Below, piece after piece: positions 25,444-32,599 of a stretch of DNA of 57,560 nt. The notes beneath the pieces are model-generated. The model searched no databases. It had not been told where the DNA came from and saw nothing but the letters and a program-made list of their open reading frames with translations. The position numbers were made by a program, and so were the translations under genes. Positions within the stretch are counted from its first letter, which is position 1. The number at the start of each line of letters is the position of its first letter. This DNA comes from an uncultured Acidimicrobiales bacterium (GTDB lineage Bacteria > Actinomycetota > Acidimicrobiia > Acidimicrobiales > SZUA-35): assembly GCA_938009905.1 (NCBI GenBank), contig CALLGK010000103.1:1-57560 (forward strand), given 5' to 3'.

Positions 25444-25727
25444 GAGCGTGCGTCCTTGCGTCGACGGGGCAGCGTGGCGATGGCCACGACACCAAGAACC
25501 GTGAGGGCGATCACCGGAGGCCCGAGCAACACGAGATCAACTCGGATGTTGTCCTCCGGCTGCACAACCCTGGTTTCCCAGAAGCCGTAGAGAATCCAGA
25601 TGGCGGCCGCTCCCGGCGGGGCGATGGCAAGCACCCGCTTTGGGTCGCTCCAGCCTTCGAGGAAACCCCAGCCGCACAGCAGCGCAATCGCTATGGGAGC
25701 TGCAACCCACCAGACCCACGTGATCAT
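25440..25727 (-). CDS. Small three-helix membrane protein, unknown
   Basis: A 95-residue protein with predicted membrane segments at about 3-20 (VWWVAAPIAIALLCGW), 32-50 (AIAPPGAAAIWILYGFW) and 66-85 (VLLGPPVIALTVLGVVAIATL), ending in a basic RRRKDARS tail. I recognise no family. It is translationally coupled to the downstream comB-like gene, so the two may act together. Confidence 0.6.
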   Translation of the reverse strand: MITWVWWVAAPIAIALLCGWGFLEGWSDPKRVLAIAPPGAAAIWILYGFWETRVVQPEDNIRVDLVLLGPPVIALTVLGVVAIATLPRRRKDARS

Positions 25728-25813
25728 CTGCGGTGTTCGATTCCTGCGAGCACGGTCGCAGCATCGCCGCCGTGGTCGCGATCAGCAACCGCAATTCATG
25801 GTTCGCGCAGCCG

Positions 25814-26266
25814 TCACGTTGTGGCCAGGCGTGGGAGCGTCGGCTCATCGATCTGGTGTGCCGCCCGTTCCGTCGATCGCAGCAGCATCGCCAGGATGGT
25901 GACGTGGAGGGCAATGGCGGCCGGAAACATGGCACGGCCGAAGATCTCGAGCATGAAGAACTCGGGCCATGGTGATGAGACCTCGACGAGCCAGGCTGCT
26001 GCGGCATCAAAGGCGGCGATCGACGTCCAGACCACGGCAATCAGCCACGAGCGTGCAGACGGCATGCGCCACAGCATGAACGCAACGATCGGTGCGGTGA
26101 GTCCGATCGCAGCATCGCCCACGAGTGGCATCAACCATGCATCTGGTGGGTCGCCGGCACCGCCGTCGCCAGCTCGATGGATGAAGGCCAACGTCATGGC
26201 TCGTCCGGCGGCCATGAGGACCAAGGCGTGGAGCGCAGTGAAGCGTCGTTCAGTAGTTGCTTGCAT
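25814..26266 (-). CDS. Membrane protein controlled with the divergent HxlR gene
   Basis: A 150-residue protein with about four membrane segments (ALHALVLMAAGRAMTL, LMPLVGDAAIGLTAPIVAFMLW, WLIAVVWTSIAAFDAAAAWL, MFPAAIALHVTILAMLLR). I do not recognise a named family. ATG 26266 lies inside the first of two HxlR-type operator copies, and the gene is divergent from the regulator gene by 44 bp. It is therefore the most likely target of that regulator besides the regulator itself. Function unknown. Confidence 0.65.
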   Translation of the reverse strand: MQATTERRFTALHALVLMAAGRAMTLAFIHRAGDGGAGDPPDAWLMPLVGDAAIGLTAPIVAFMLWRMPSARSWLIAVVWTSIAAFDAAAAWLVEVSSPWPEFFMLEIFGRAMFPAAIALHVTILAMLLRSTERAAHQIDEPTLPRLATT

Positions 26267-26277
26267 ATTGCAAGTAA
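26257..26277. promoter_or_regulatory. HxlR-type operator copy 1
   Basis: TTGCTTG-N6-GCAAGTAA contains the inverted repeat CTTGCA-TAT-TGCAAG (26260-26274). It covers the start codon of the membrane protein gene (26264-26266). An almost identical copy lies 34 bp away. Confidence 0.65.
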
Positions 26278-26290
26278 ACACGATGAGTAA

Positions 26291-26311
26291 TTGCTTGTAA
26301 AGTGCAAGTAA
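26291..26311. promoter_or_regulatory. HxlR-type operator copy 2
   Basis: The same TTGCTTG-N6-GCAAGTAA block holds CTTGTA-AAG-TGCAAG (26294-26308). It overlaps the TAAAGT -10 box (26298-26303) and reaches the ATG of the HxlR gene at 26311. Confidence 0.65.
26298..26303 (+). promoter_or_regulatory. Leaderless -10 element of the hxlR-type gene
   Basis: TAAAGT, 7 nt, then ATG 26311. It is embedded in operator copy 2, so a bound regulator would block its own promoter. Confidence 0.5.
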
Positions 26312-26685
26312 TGAGCGATCGTTCCCACACAGCCCAAAGCCGATCTGAGTGTCCTGTCGCAACGGCGCTCGATGTGCTCGGTGACAAGTGGACGCTGTTG
26401 GTGATCCGCGACCTGCTCGATGGTCGTCGCCGGTTCAGCGAGTTCGAACGATCGCCCGAGGGCATCCCCACCAACATCCTCAGCGACCGGCTCAAGAAGC
26501 TGACCGAGGCTGGCCTGATCGAGGCCCGGCCGAGGGGAACGACGACGCGGTTCGACTACGTGCCAACCGATGCCGCGGTGGCGTTGCGGCCAACGCTGCT
26601 TGCGTTAGCGGCCTGGGGCAACGATCACTTCGCCGATACGTGGACGCCCCCGGCGACGTGGCTTGAACAATCTGCGGAGTCGTAG
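26311..26685 (+). CDS. HxlR family transcriptional regulator
   Basis: A 124-residue winged-helix protein. CPVATALDVLGDKWTLLVIRDLLDGRRRFSEFERSPEGIPTNILSDRLKKLTEAGLIEARP is the textbook HxlR helix-turn-helix and wing. The first Cys (residue ~14) sits at the conserved thiol position that senses disulfide or quinone stress in several members, so redox sensing is possible. The start ATG 26311 follows a leaderless -10. Twin operators in the divergent region imply autoregulation and control of the membrane protein at 25814. It converges with the helicase gene (12-bp gap). Confidence 0.88.
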   Translation: MSDRSHTAQSRSECPVATALDVLGDKWTLLVIRDLLDGRRRFSEFERSPEGIPTNILSDRLKKLTEAGLIEARPRGTTTRFDYVPTDAAVALRPTLLALAAWGNDHFADTWTPPATWLEQSAES

Positions 26686-26697
26686 TCGCTGCGTCGA

Positions 26698-29463
26698 CTA
26701 CAGCCGCTCGATGTCATCGAGCACAAGCACGGCTTCGCCTGCTTCGTTCGATGCCGATCTGTCGACGGTGGCCCGAATGCGCCACTCGTCGTTGCCGTCT
26801 GGGTCGGCCAGGATCTGCGTCACCGACCCGGCGCCGTGGTCATAGATAAAGCGCTGGTTCGAGCGCGCATCTGCATCTGTGCCGATCGAGTCATATTCGT
26901 CCCAGTAGGGCTCCATCGCCTCACGGATGCCGTCGGCGGTCGCCAGCGGCGACTCCGGAGGAGCGGCCTCAGCCATTTGGCTGAGCTCGCGCTTGAAAGC
27001 GAGGAACCGCACCCACTTGAACGCCGCGTTGCGCACCAGCACCCGGAATGTTCGAGCGTTGGCCGTGATGTCGTCTGGATCGACCGGTGGCCGCACGGGG
27101 GCGTCTGGTTTATCGACTGGGTTCTGCAGCGCTTCCCATTCGTCGATCAACGAGGAGTCGACCTGGCGGACAACCGTGCCGAGCCAGTCGATGAGATCTT
27201 CGAGTTCGTCCGACTTGTGTTCGACGGGGATGTTTTGAACCAGGCCCTTGTAGACGTCTGAGAGATAGCGGAGCACCACACCCTCGGAGCGCTTGAGTCC
27301 GTAGAAGTTGACGAACTCCGTGAAGGTCATGACCTGTTCGAACATGTCGCGCACGATCGACTTGGGCCGCACGTTTTCCGAACCCACCCACGGATGGTGC
27401 ACTCGCCAACGATCGAAGCTGTTGTAGAGCCACTCTTTCTCGGGGCGAGGCGGTTCAACCTCGGCCAGGCGCTCCATCCGCTCCTCGTATTCAACGCCAG
27501 ACGACTTCATTTCGGCCATCAGTGCGTCTTTGGCCTTGTTGACCTGGGCGGCGATGATCACGCCGGGGTTCTCCATGACCGACTCGATGATGGTCAGCAG
27601 GTGGAGGGCGTGAGCTAATCCATCGACGGGTGCCGGCTCGCCGACCTCGACGTACGCGGGCGTGTCAGGGGCTTCGTGCGCGGGCTCAGCTTCGTGAGCC
27701 AGATCGTTGTCTGGTTCGGTGCCGTCAAACATGTGGGCAACTGGCGCGTCAGCCACGTCTTCGCCGGCTCCGTCTTCGTGAGCTTCTGGCGCCGCGTCGA
27801 CTTCGAGTGCGTCATCGTCGATGACGCCTGCGACGTCCTCGAACGACTCGGCTTCTGGCACCACCAACGCGGGCCCTCGCTCGGTGATGGCCTCGATAGC
27901 CCACAACGACAATGGCTGGTGCAGGGCGAACTCGTCTTGAAGATCGAAGTTGACCCGAACCTTGCGATCGAACTCGTCTTCACCGGGAGCGGGGAACTCG
28001 AGCAGTTCTGCGTCGACGAGCGATCGATAGATCGCAATGCTTCGCTTGATGTGAGCCCGTTTCCGGCGCCGAGGCTCGTGGTTGTTCTGCAGCAGGCGCT
28101 TCAATGAGTCGCAGCCATCAATACCTGTTTCGGGAATGACCGGACGGTCGAGCAGGCTCATCACCATCTGGTGGTTGATGGCGAAGTTCGATCGCAGCGC
28201 TTCTGGTTCGCCGTTGACCATCTTGGTGAAGGTGTCTTCTGTCCAGTGGGCGTAGCCCCGCTCTGGTGGTTTGCGCTTCACGACCTTCTTGGCCTTCTTG
28301 CCGGAAGACGCCGACTTGGCCTGCGCCTTTTCCTCGGCCCGCAGATTGTCGACCACGTGCTCTGGCGCTTGCACCCACACGGTTCCCTCGTCGTCGAAGC
28401 CTTTGCGGCCGGCCCGACCTGCGATCTGGGCAAATTCTCTGTTGGAGAGCGTGCGAACCTCAACCCCGTCGTACTTGCAGAGCTGCGTGAAGAGCACAGA
28501 GCGAATCGGCACGTTGACGCCAACGCCGAGGGTGTCGGTGCCGCAGATGATCTTGAGCAAGCCGTCCTGAGCCAACCGTTCGACCAACAATCGATACTTC
28601 GGGAGCAGACCGGCGTGATGCACGCCGACACCCCCGAGCAGGTAACGCTTGAGGTCTTTGCCGACAGGTGAGTCGAACCGGAAGCCGCCAATGGCCTGTT
28701 TGATCTGGTCCTTCTCGGTTTTCGAGAGTGGGTCGAGCGAAAGGTAGCCCTGCGCCGCTTCGGTGGCTTCTCGTTGCGTGAAGTGCACGAGATAGATCGG
28801 TGCTCGGTCAGATTCGAGCAGCTCTTCGATCGAGGCGTGCAGCGTGGTGCGGCGGTACTGAAAATCGAGGGGGACAGGACGCTGGGTCGAGCGGACAAGC
28901 GCCGTCTCTCGGCCCGTCCGGTTGGTGAGGTCTTCAGCGAAGAAGTCTGGCCGGCCGAGCGTGGCCGACATCAGTAGGAACTGCACGTTGGGCAGTTCGA
29001 GCAGCGGCACCTGCCAGGCCCAGCCTCGTTGCGGGTCGCCGTAGTAGTGGAACTCATCGACGATGGCGACGTCGACATCGGTGTCGTCGCCGTCGCGGAG
29101 CGCCCAGTTGGCAAGAATCTCGGCCGTGCAGCAGATGATCGGGGCATCGGGATTCACTCGGGCATCGCCGGTGATCATGCCGACTCGCTCTGATCCGAAA
29201 TCGCGACAGAGCGAGAAAAACTTCTCGCTGACCAGCGCCTTGATGGGAGCGGTGTACACCGACCGCTTTCCAGCGGCCAGCGCCGCGAAATGAGCCGCCA
29301 CACCAACCAGCGACTTACCCGAGCCGGTTGGCGTGTTGAGGATCACGTGATTCCCCGCCAACAACTCGAGCACGGCCTCTTCTTGAGCGTCGTAGAGCGA
29401 GATGCCCTGCTCAGCCACAAACTCGACGAATCCGTCGAGAAGAGCATCTGGGTCGGCCCCCAC
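26698..29463 (-). CDS. Ski2-like DEAD/DEAH-box RNA helicase with DUF3516 C-terminus
   Basis: A 921-residue superfamily 2 helicase. Motif I TPTGSGKS (44-51), Ia TAPIKALVSEKF, II VDEFHYYGD, III MSATLG, V LGVGVNVPI and VI FAQIAGRAGRKG are all present, and the C-terminal half has the DUF3516 pattern found in actinobacterial Ski2-like helicases. A basic insertion (SSGKKAKKVVKRKPPERG) follows motif VI. A long acidic Ala/Glu/Asp-rich segment (about residues 545-615) separates the helicase core from the C-terminal helices. The start is GTG 29463 (GADPDALLDGFVEF). Likely acts in RNA turnover or rRNA processing; substrate unknown. Confidence 0.85.
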   Translation of the reverse strand: MGADPDALLDGFVEFVAEQGISLYDAQEEAVLELLAGNHVILNTPTGSGKSLVGVAAHFAALAAGKRSVYTAPIKALVSEKFFSLCRDFGSERVGMITGDARVNPDAPIICCTAEILANWALRDGDDTDVDVAIVDEFHYYGDPQRGWAWQVPLLELPNVQFLLMSATLGRPDFFAEDLTNRTGRETALVRSTQRPVPLDFQYRRTTLHASIEELLESDRAPIYLVHFTQREATEAAQGYLSLDPLSKTEKDQIKQAIGGFRFDSPVGKDLKRYLLGGVGVHHAGLLPKYRLLVERLAQDGLLKIICGTDTLGVGVNVPIRSVLFTQLCKYDGVEVRTLSNREFAQIAGRAGRKGFDDEGTVWVQAPEHVVDNLRAEEKAQAKSASSGKKAKKVVKRKPPERGYAHWTEDTFTKMVNGEPEALRSNFAINHQMVMSLLDRPVIPETGIDGCDSLKRLLQNNHEPRRRKRAHIKRSIAIYRSLVDAELLEFPAPGEDEFDRKVRVNFDLQDEFALHQPLSLWAIEAITERGPALVVPEAESFEDVAGVIDDDALEVDAAPEAHEDGAGEDVADAPVAHMFDGTEPDNDLAHEAEPAHEAPDTPAYVEVGEPAPVDGLAHALHLLTIIESVMENPGVIIAAQVNKAKDALMAEMKSSGVEYEERMERLAEVEPPRPEKEWLYNSFDRWRVHHPWVGSENVRPKSIVRDMFEQVMTFTEFVNFYGLKRSEGVVLRYLSDVYKGLVQNIPVEHKSDELEDLIDWLGTVVRQVDSSLIDEWEALQNPVDKPDAPVRPPVDPDDITANARTFRVLVRNAAFKWVRFLAFKRELSQMAEAAPPESPLATADGIREAMEPYWDEYDSIGTDADARSNQRFIYDHGAGSVTQILADPDGNDEWRIRATVDRSASNEAGEAVLVLDDIERL

Positions 29464-29551
29464 TTCAGCGTGGGGAAGGTGGCGGATGAGCGGAGGAACG
29501 TCGATCTCTCCGGTCTACCACCGATGGCGGCCAGCGCGGGCCGACAGCGAC

Positions 29552-29557
29552 TACCGT
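29552..29557 (+). promoter_or_regulatory. Leaderless -10 element of the DUF1737 gene
   Basis: TACCGT, 7 nt, ATG 29565. Confidence 0.45.
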
Positions 29558-29564
29558 CCGCACC

Positions 29565-29747
29565 ATGGCGAAGCGGTACAGCTACATCACCGGCCCCGAC
29601 GATTCGACCTTCTGCGATCGGGTGACCGAGCGGCTCAACGATGGGTGGGAGCTCTATGGCAGCCCGTCGTTGGCCTATGACTCAGACACGGCTCGCATGA
29701 TCTGCGGTCAAGCCATCGTCAAAGACGAGGGCAACGAAGCTTCCTGA
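29565..29747 (+). CDS. DUF1737 small protein
   Basis: A 60-residue protein, AKRYSYITGPDDSTFCDRVTERLNDGWELYGSPS..., matching DUF1737, in which VxxxLxxGWxLxGxP is the conserved core. No function is known for the family. It has its own leaderless promoter and lies in the 329-bp interval between the helicase and TetR genes. Confidence 0.75.
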   Translation: MAKRYSYITGPDDSTFCDRVTERLNDGWELYGSPSLAYDSDTARMICGQAIVKDEGNEAS

Positions 29748-29753
29748 TCCCCA

Positions 29754-29782
29754 CTACCTGGTGTGAGCCACGCGACAGGTAG
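29754..29782. promoter_or_regulatory. Inverted repeat in the tetR promoter (possible operator)
   Basis: CTACCTG (29754-29760) and CAGGTAG (29776-29782) are perfect 7-bp arms with centres 22 bp apart, two helical turns. The right arm overlaps the TAGCCT -10 box (29780-29785) of the TetR gene, as expected for autorepression. Confidence 0.45.
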
Positions 29783-29785
29783 CCT
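29780..29785 (+). promoter_or_regulatory. Leaderless -10 element of the tetR-type gene
   Basis: TAGCCT, then GGGAGCG, then ATG 29793. Confidence 0.45.
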
Positions 29786-29792
29786 GGGAGCG

Positions 29793-30359
29793 ATGGAAAT
29801 CGAGAGCCGCAGCGGTCGACCCCGGTCCTTCGACCCCGACGACATGCTCGGTCGGTTGATTGCGGTGTTCTGGTCAAAGGGCGCAAGCAAAGCAACCACG
29901 AGGGTGCTGGAGGCCGAGCTCGGGCTCGGCCAGTCCAGCCTCTACAACGCCTTTGGTTCCAAGGCCGGTCTGCTGGATGCTGCCATTGTCAAGTACGAAG
30001 AGCTGCTCGACGCCGCAGTGCTGTCGCACCTTGAACGCCCGGGTCGAGCTGCGCTCAGTGACTTTGTCGCGGCTCTGCTCGAGTGGATCGATCACGACGA
30101 GCATCGTGGCTGCCTCTTGTTCAACTTGGCCGCGGAAGACCCGGCGTACCGAGTCCATATGGATCGCTATCGGCGACGCCTACGAGTTGCGTTGTCGGCA
30201 TCGCTGGCCACCTTTCTGGCTGCCGATGAGGTCGCTGTCCGGGCTGAGATGCTCATGGCCGCGGTGTTCGGGCTGACTGCGTCGGCTCGAACAGGTGCCA
30301 GCTCGGTTGAGCTGGCCACGATAGCTTCAGCCATCGATTCGCAAATCTTCGATTGGTAG
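29793..30359 (+). CDS. TetR/AcrR family transcriptional regulator
   Basis: A 188-residue repressor. RPRSFDPDDMLGRLIAVFWSKGASKATTRVLEAELGLGQSSLYNAFGSKAGLLDAAIVKY is the N-terminal HTH with the typical SLYNAFGSK recognition helix. The remaining residues form the ligand-binding helices (CLLFNLAAEDP resembles the YvdT/AcrR-like C-domain that senses small electrophiles). The leaderless start ATG 29793 is clear. It converges with the thioredoxin-selenoprotein operon (5-bp gap), whose strong operator at 31281-31306 has no assigned regulator; this gene is the nearest candidate. Confidence 0.88.
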   Translation: MEIESRSGRPRSFDPDDMLGRLIAVFWSKGASKATTRVLEAELGLGQSSLYNAFGSKAGLLDAAIVKYEELLDAAVLSHLERPGRAALSDFVAALLEWIDHDEHRGCLLFNLAAEDPAYRVHMDRYRRRLRVALSASLATFLAADEVAVRAEMLMAAVFGLTASARTGASSVELATIASAIDSQIFDW

Positions 30360-30364
30360 CCCGC

Positions 30365-30688
30365 TCAGGACTCGGTGAACATCGCCTGTTCGACCGTGCC
30401 CATCGGAACCGCGCCAGTGATGCGATGAACCTCATCGCCAGCGCGTACGAAGACCAGCGTGGGCGTTGTGGTGACCTGATAGCGGTCGACGAGATCGGGA
30501 TGTTCCTCGACGTGGACCGCAACCAGGCGCCAATCCTCGGCGTGCGACTCTGCCAAACGCTCGAGGTGCGGTCGCATCGTGCGGCACGGCTGACACCACG
30601 TTCCCCAGAAGTCGATGATGACGCCGCGCTCCTCTGCCAGCAGCGTGCGGTTCAGTTCGGCGGCTCCGACCTCGTCGACCGTCGTCAT
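30365..30688 (-). CDS. Thioredoxin-like protein with WCQPC active site
   Basis: A 107-residue thioredoxin fold: VIIDFWGTWCQPCRTMRP (C32, C35) and the cis-proline segment QVTTTPTLVFVRAG. The middle residues are QP in place of the usual GP, which can shift the redox potential. Its ATG (30686-30688) shares one base with the stop of the selenoprotein gene (TGATG), so translation is coupled. The simplest role is to recycle the cysteine/selenocysteine pair of that partner, an inference from position. A second thioredoxin-like gene lies at 41076. Confidence 0.85.
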   Translation of the reverse strand: MTTVDEVGAAELNRTLLAEERGVIIDFWGTWCQPCRTMRPHLERLAESHAEDWRLVAVHVEEHPDLVDRYQVTTTPTLVFVRAGDEVHRITGAVPMGTVEQAMFTES

Positions 30689-31269
30689 CAGGCGATCTCC
30701 TCCCGGCGGTACTGCATGTCGGCTTCATACGCCGATTCGTCCGAAGCGTCCATGTTCATTGTGATGTTGAACTTGTTTCCCCAGTTGAAGATGCCGCAGG
30801 CGAAGACCATTTCGACGATCTCATCTTCGCTGAAGTGCGCCTTGAGCTTGAGGAAGAACTCATCGGTGACTGTGTGAGGATCGAGCGCGATGCGCTCGGC
30901 GAGAGAAATGCCAAGGGCTTCTCGATCGCTCAGGTGCTCGCCAGTCATGGGCTGATGCTCCATGCAGGCGGTTTCTCGAGGGGCTACATCGTCGCGCACG
31001 GCGACGCTACGTACGGTGTTTCAATAGGCGCAGTCATTGATCTGGCCGGTCTTTAGCCGCATCAACTCGTGCAGATGTGGTTCGACGTTGCCGTTGGCGA
31101 AGAACGATACGAAGACCGGGACGATTGTCTTGAGGTTCTCCGGGTTGCGGGCGATGACGCCGAACATGTTGGCGTCGGCCCACCAACCATCGGTGGCTTG
31201 AGCGAGAAGCTCGTTGACCTCCGCGTCCGGACTTTCTCCTGGCTTGATTGGCGTGATGCGAGTTGCCAT
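30688..31269 (-). CDS. Carboxymuconolactone decarboxylase/AhpD-like protein, probable selenoprotein (in-frame TGA = Sec83)
   Basis: Read through one TGA (31021-31023), the frame gives a 193-residue protein of the CMD/AhpD peroxidase-like family. The N-terminal part ends HLHELMRLKTGQINDCAY; the next residue should be the second Cys of CxxC, but the codon is TGA. The part after it, NTVRSVAVRDDVAPRE... HFSEDEIVEMVFACGIFNWGNKFNITM, is intact and normal for the family. No other stop or frameshift occurs. Cys80-x-x-Sec83 would be a peroxidatic/reductant pair. ATG 31269 follows AAGGGGGG with 4 nt. A hairpin lies 20 nt after the TGA. Alternatives are a nonsense mutation or a sequencing error. Confidence 0.75.
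30990..31006 (-). promoter_or_regulatory. SECIS-like hairpin 20 nt after the in-frame TGA
   Basis: In the mRNA, CGTCGC (31006-31001) and GCGACG (30995-30990) form a perfect 6-bp stem around a 5-nt loop, CGUGC, with three further weak pairs outside. A G lies within the first two loop bases and 20 nt separate TGA from the loop. Both agree with the loose bacterial SECIS rules as I recall them. Confidence 0.55.
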
Positions 31270-31280
31270 GGGACCCCCTT

Positions 31281-31306
31281 GGTTTTGAAGCACTCGCTTC
31301 AAAACC
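31281..31306. promoter_or_regulatory. Operator upstream of the selenoprotein operon
   Basis: GGTTTTGAAGC and GCTTCAAAACC are perfect 11-bp arms around ACTC. The right arm overlaps a minus-strand TAGGTT -10 box (31303-31308), placing the transcription start inside the palindrome. An outer inverted repeat (CCCCCTTGG 31274-31282; CCAAGGGGG from 31319) brackets it. Repression in the absence of an inducer is likely. Confidence 0.65.
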
Positions 31307-31397
31307 TACATCATCTGTCCAAGGGGGGCTAGTGCTCGCAAAGACGAGCGTCATAGCGTGTGCCATCTTCACTGCGTTATGTCAGCAGTTGCTCAGC

Positions 31398-31862
31398 TCA
31401 GCCCAGGCAGAACTCGTTGCCTTCTGGGTCGGCGAAGATGACCCAGGTGTGGGCACCCTGGGCGCCTTCGCCGATGCGGGTGGCGCCAAGGCTGATGAGA
31501 CGCTGCTCTTCGGCGGTCCGGTCTTCTGGTGAGGTGTCGCGAGCCAACTGCACATCGAGGTGGCAGCGGTTCTTCGCCTCCTTGCCCTCTGGTACTCGCT
31601 GGAAGAGAAGGCGTGGTCGAGATCCCTGCACATCGTTGCAAGCGACGGCGTCGGCGAAGAAGAGCACACCGTCGATCTCGACCACGTCGTCGCTGGTGAC
31701 CATGCCGTCGTCCAGTAACTTCTGGATGAACTCGGGATTGGCCTCGACTTCATAGCCGATCGCACCAGCCCAGAACCGGGCAGCTCGGTGGGGGTCGTCG
31801 CAGTCGAAGACGACCTGCATGTTTCCGGAAAAGGCCGGGGGAGTGGACGCATTGTCGCTCAT
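31398..31862 (-). CDS. VOC (glyoxalase-like) family protein
   Basis: A 154-residue protein with one vicinal-oxygen-chelate module pair: MQVVFDCDDPHRAARFWAGAIGYEVE at the start and RLISLGATRIGEGAQGAHTWVIFADPEGNEFCL at the end. This is the glyoxalase-like subgroup common in actinobacteria. Metal ligands include His in NRCHLDVQL and Glu in GNEFCL. Its ATG overlaps the stop of the upstream cofE by ATGA, so it is co-translated with F420 biosynthesis; the physical substrate is unknown. Confidence 0.78.
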   Translation of the reverse strand: MSDNASTPPAFSGNMQVVFDCDDPHRAARFWAGAIGYEVEANPEFIQKLLDDGMVTSDDVVEIDGVLFFADAVACNDVQGSRPRLLFQRVPEGKEAKNRCHLDVQLARDTSPEDRTAEEQRLISLGATRIGEGAQGAHTWVIFADPEGNEFCLG

Positions 31863-32593
31863 CGGAACAGATCCTCCTGTGGGTCGCGCACGATGTCGTC
31901 GACGACCGAGCCGGGTCCGAACCAGGCCGGATCGACGCCTCGAATGATGGCAACGGCGATGCCGTTCGACTTACCTCGGACGAGTTCGGCAGCTCCCGCG
32001 AGCTCGTCGACGATGCACACCTCGGTCACCTGCAACTCGCGGCCGACGGCGTCGTCTGTGCCTCGCAAGTCGAGGATGGGCATGATGCCCGCGCACCCGA
32101 GGGCCACATCGGTGAGACCTCGGCGCCACGGGCGTCCGAACGTGTCGGCCACCACGATGCCTACATCAACACCGACCCGGCCCGCGATGGCGTCGCGTAG
32201 GCGGCGCGCTGAACGATCAGAGTCGTCTGGCAGTAGTACGGCGGTGTCGGATGCGACGTTCGATCTGTCGATGCCGGCGCTGGCGCACACGAATCCGTGC
32301 TTGGTCTGCGAGATGATCAGGTCACCTCGGCGGCGAACGACACGGACCGACTCCTCGAGCACGATTGGCTTGTGGGCCTGCGGGTCGGAGGGGTCGACCT
32401 TCACGAGCTTGTTCTCGGCCTTCGACACGACCTTCTGGCTGACAACAAGCACATCGTGATCGAGCAGGCCGATCGGCGGTTCTGCCGGTGCGGTGCAGGC
32501 GCTGATGATCTGCCCGGCGAGGTCGTCACCGGGTGAGATTTCAGGGAGTCCAGGCACGGGGATGATCTCGAGCCGGCGCAAGTTGGCGTCCAT
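31859..32593 (-). CDS. cofE: Coenzyme F420-0:L-glutamate ligase
   Basis: A 244-residue enzyme that adds glutamates to F420-0 using GTP. Visible motifs are RLEIIPVPGLPEISPGDDLAGQI, LLDHDVLVVSQKVVSKAENKLVKV, the metal/phosphate region IISQTKHGFVCASAGIDRSNV, and GIVVADTFGRPWRRGLTDVALGCAGI, all conserved in CofE/FbiB-N. It is the free-standing form with no FbiB-type nitroreductase domain. ATG 32593 has TACGGT 6 nt upstream. It is divergent from the MOSC gene and co-translated with the VOC protein. cofD lies 590 bp away on the same strand, with MOSC between. Confidence 0.88.
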   Translation of the reverse strand: MDANLRRLEIIPVPGLPEISPGDDLAGQIISACTAPAEPPIGLLDHDVLVVSQKVVSKAENKLVKVDPSDPQAHKPIVLEESVRVVRRRGDLIISQTKHGFVCASAGIDRSNVASDTAVLLPDDSDRSARRLRDAIAGRVGVDVGIVVADTFGRPWRRGLTDVALGCAGIMPILDLRGTDDAVGRELQVTEVCIVDELAGAAELVRGKSNGIAVAIIRGVDPAWFGPGSVVDDIVRDPQEDLFR

Positions 32594-32599
32594 GTTCGA

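Noticed and set aside
30688-31302. Reading the CMD-like locus as two separate short genes (30688-30999 and 31021-31302).
   Set aside because: They share one frame, are separated only by a single TGA at a motif cysteine, and neither half is a complete domain. One recoded gene is more economical.
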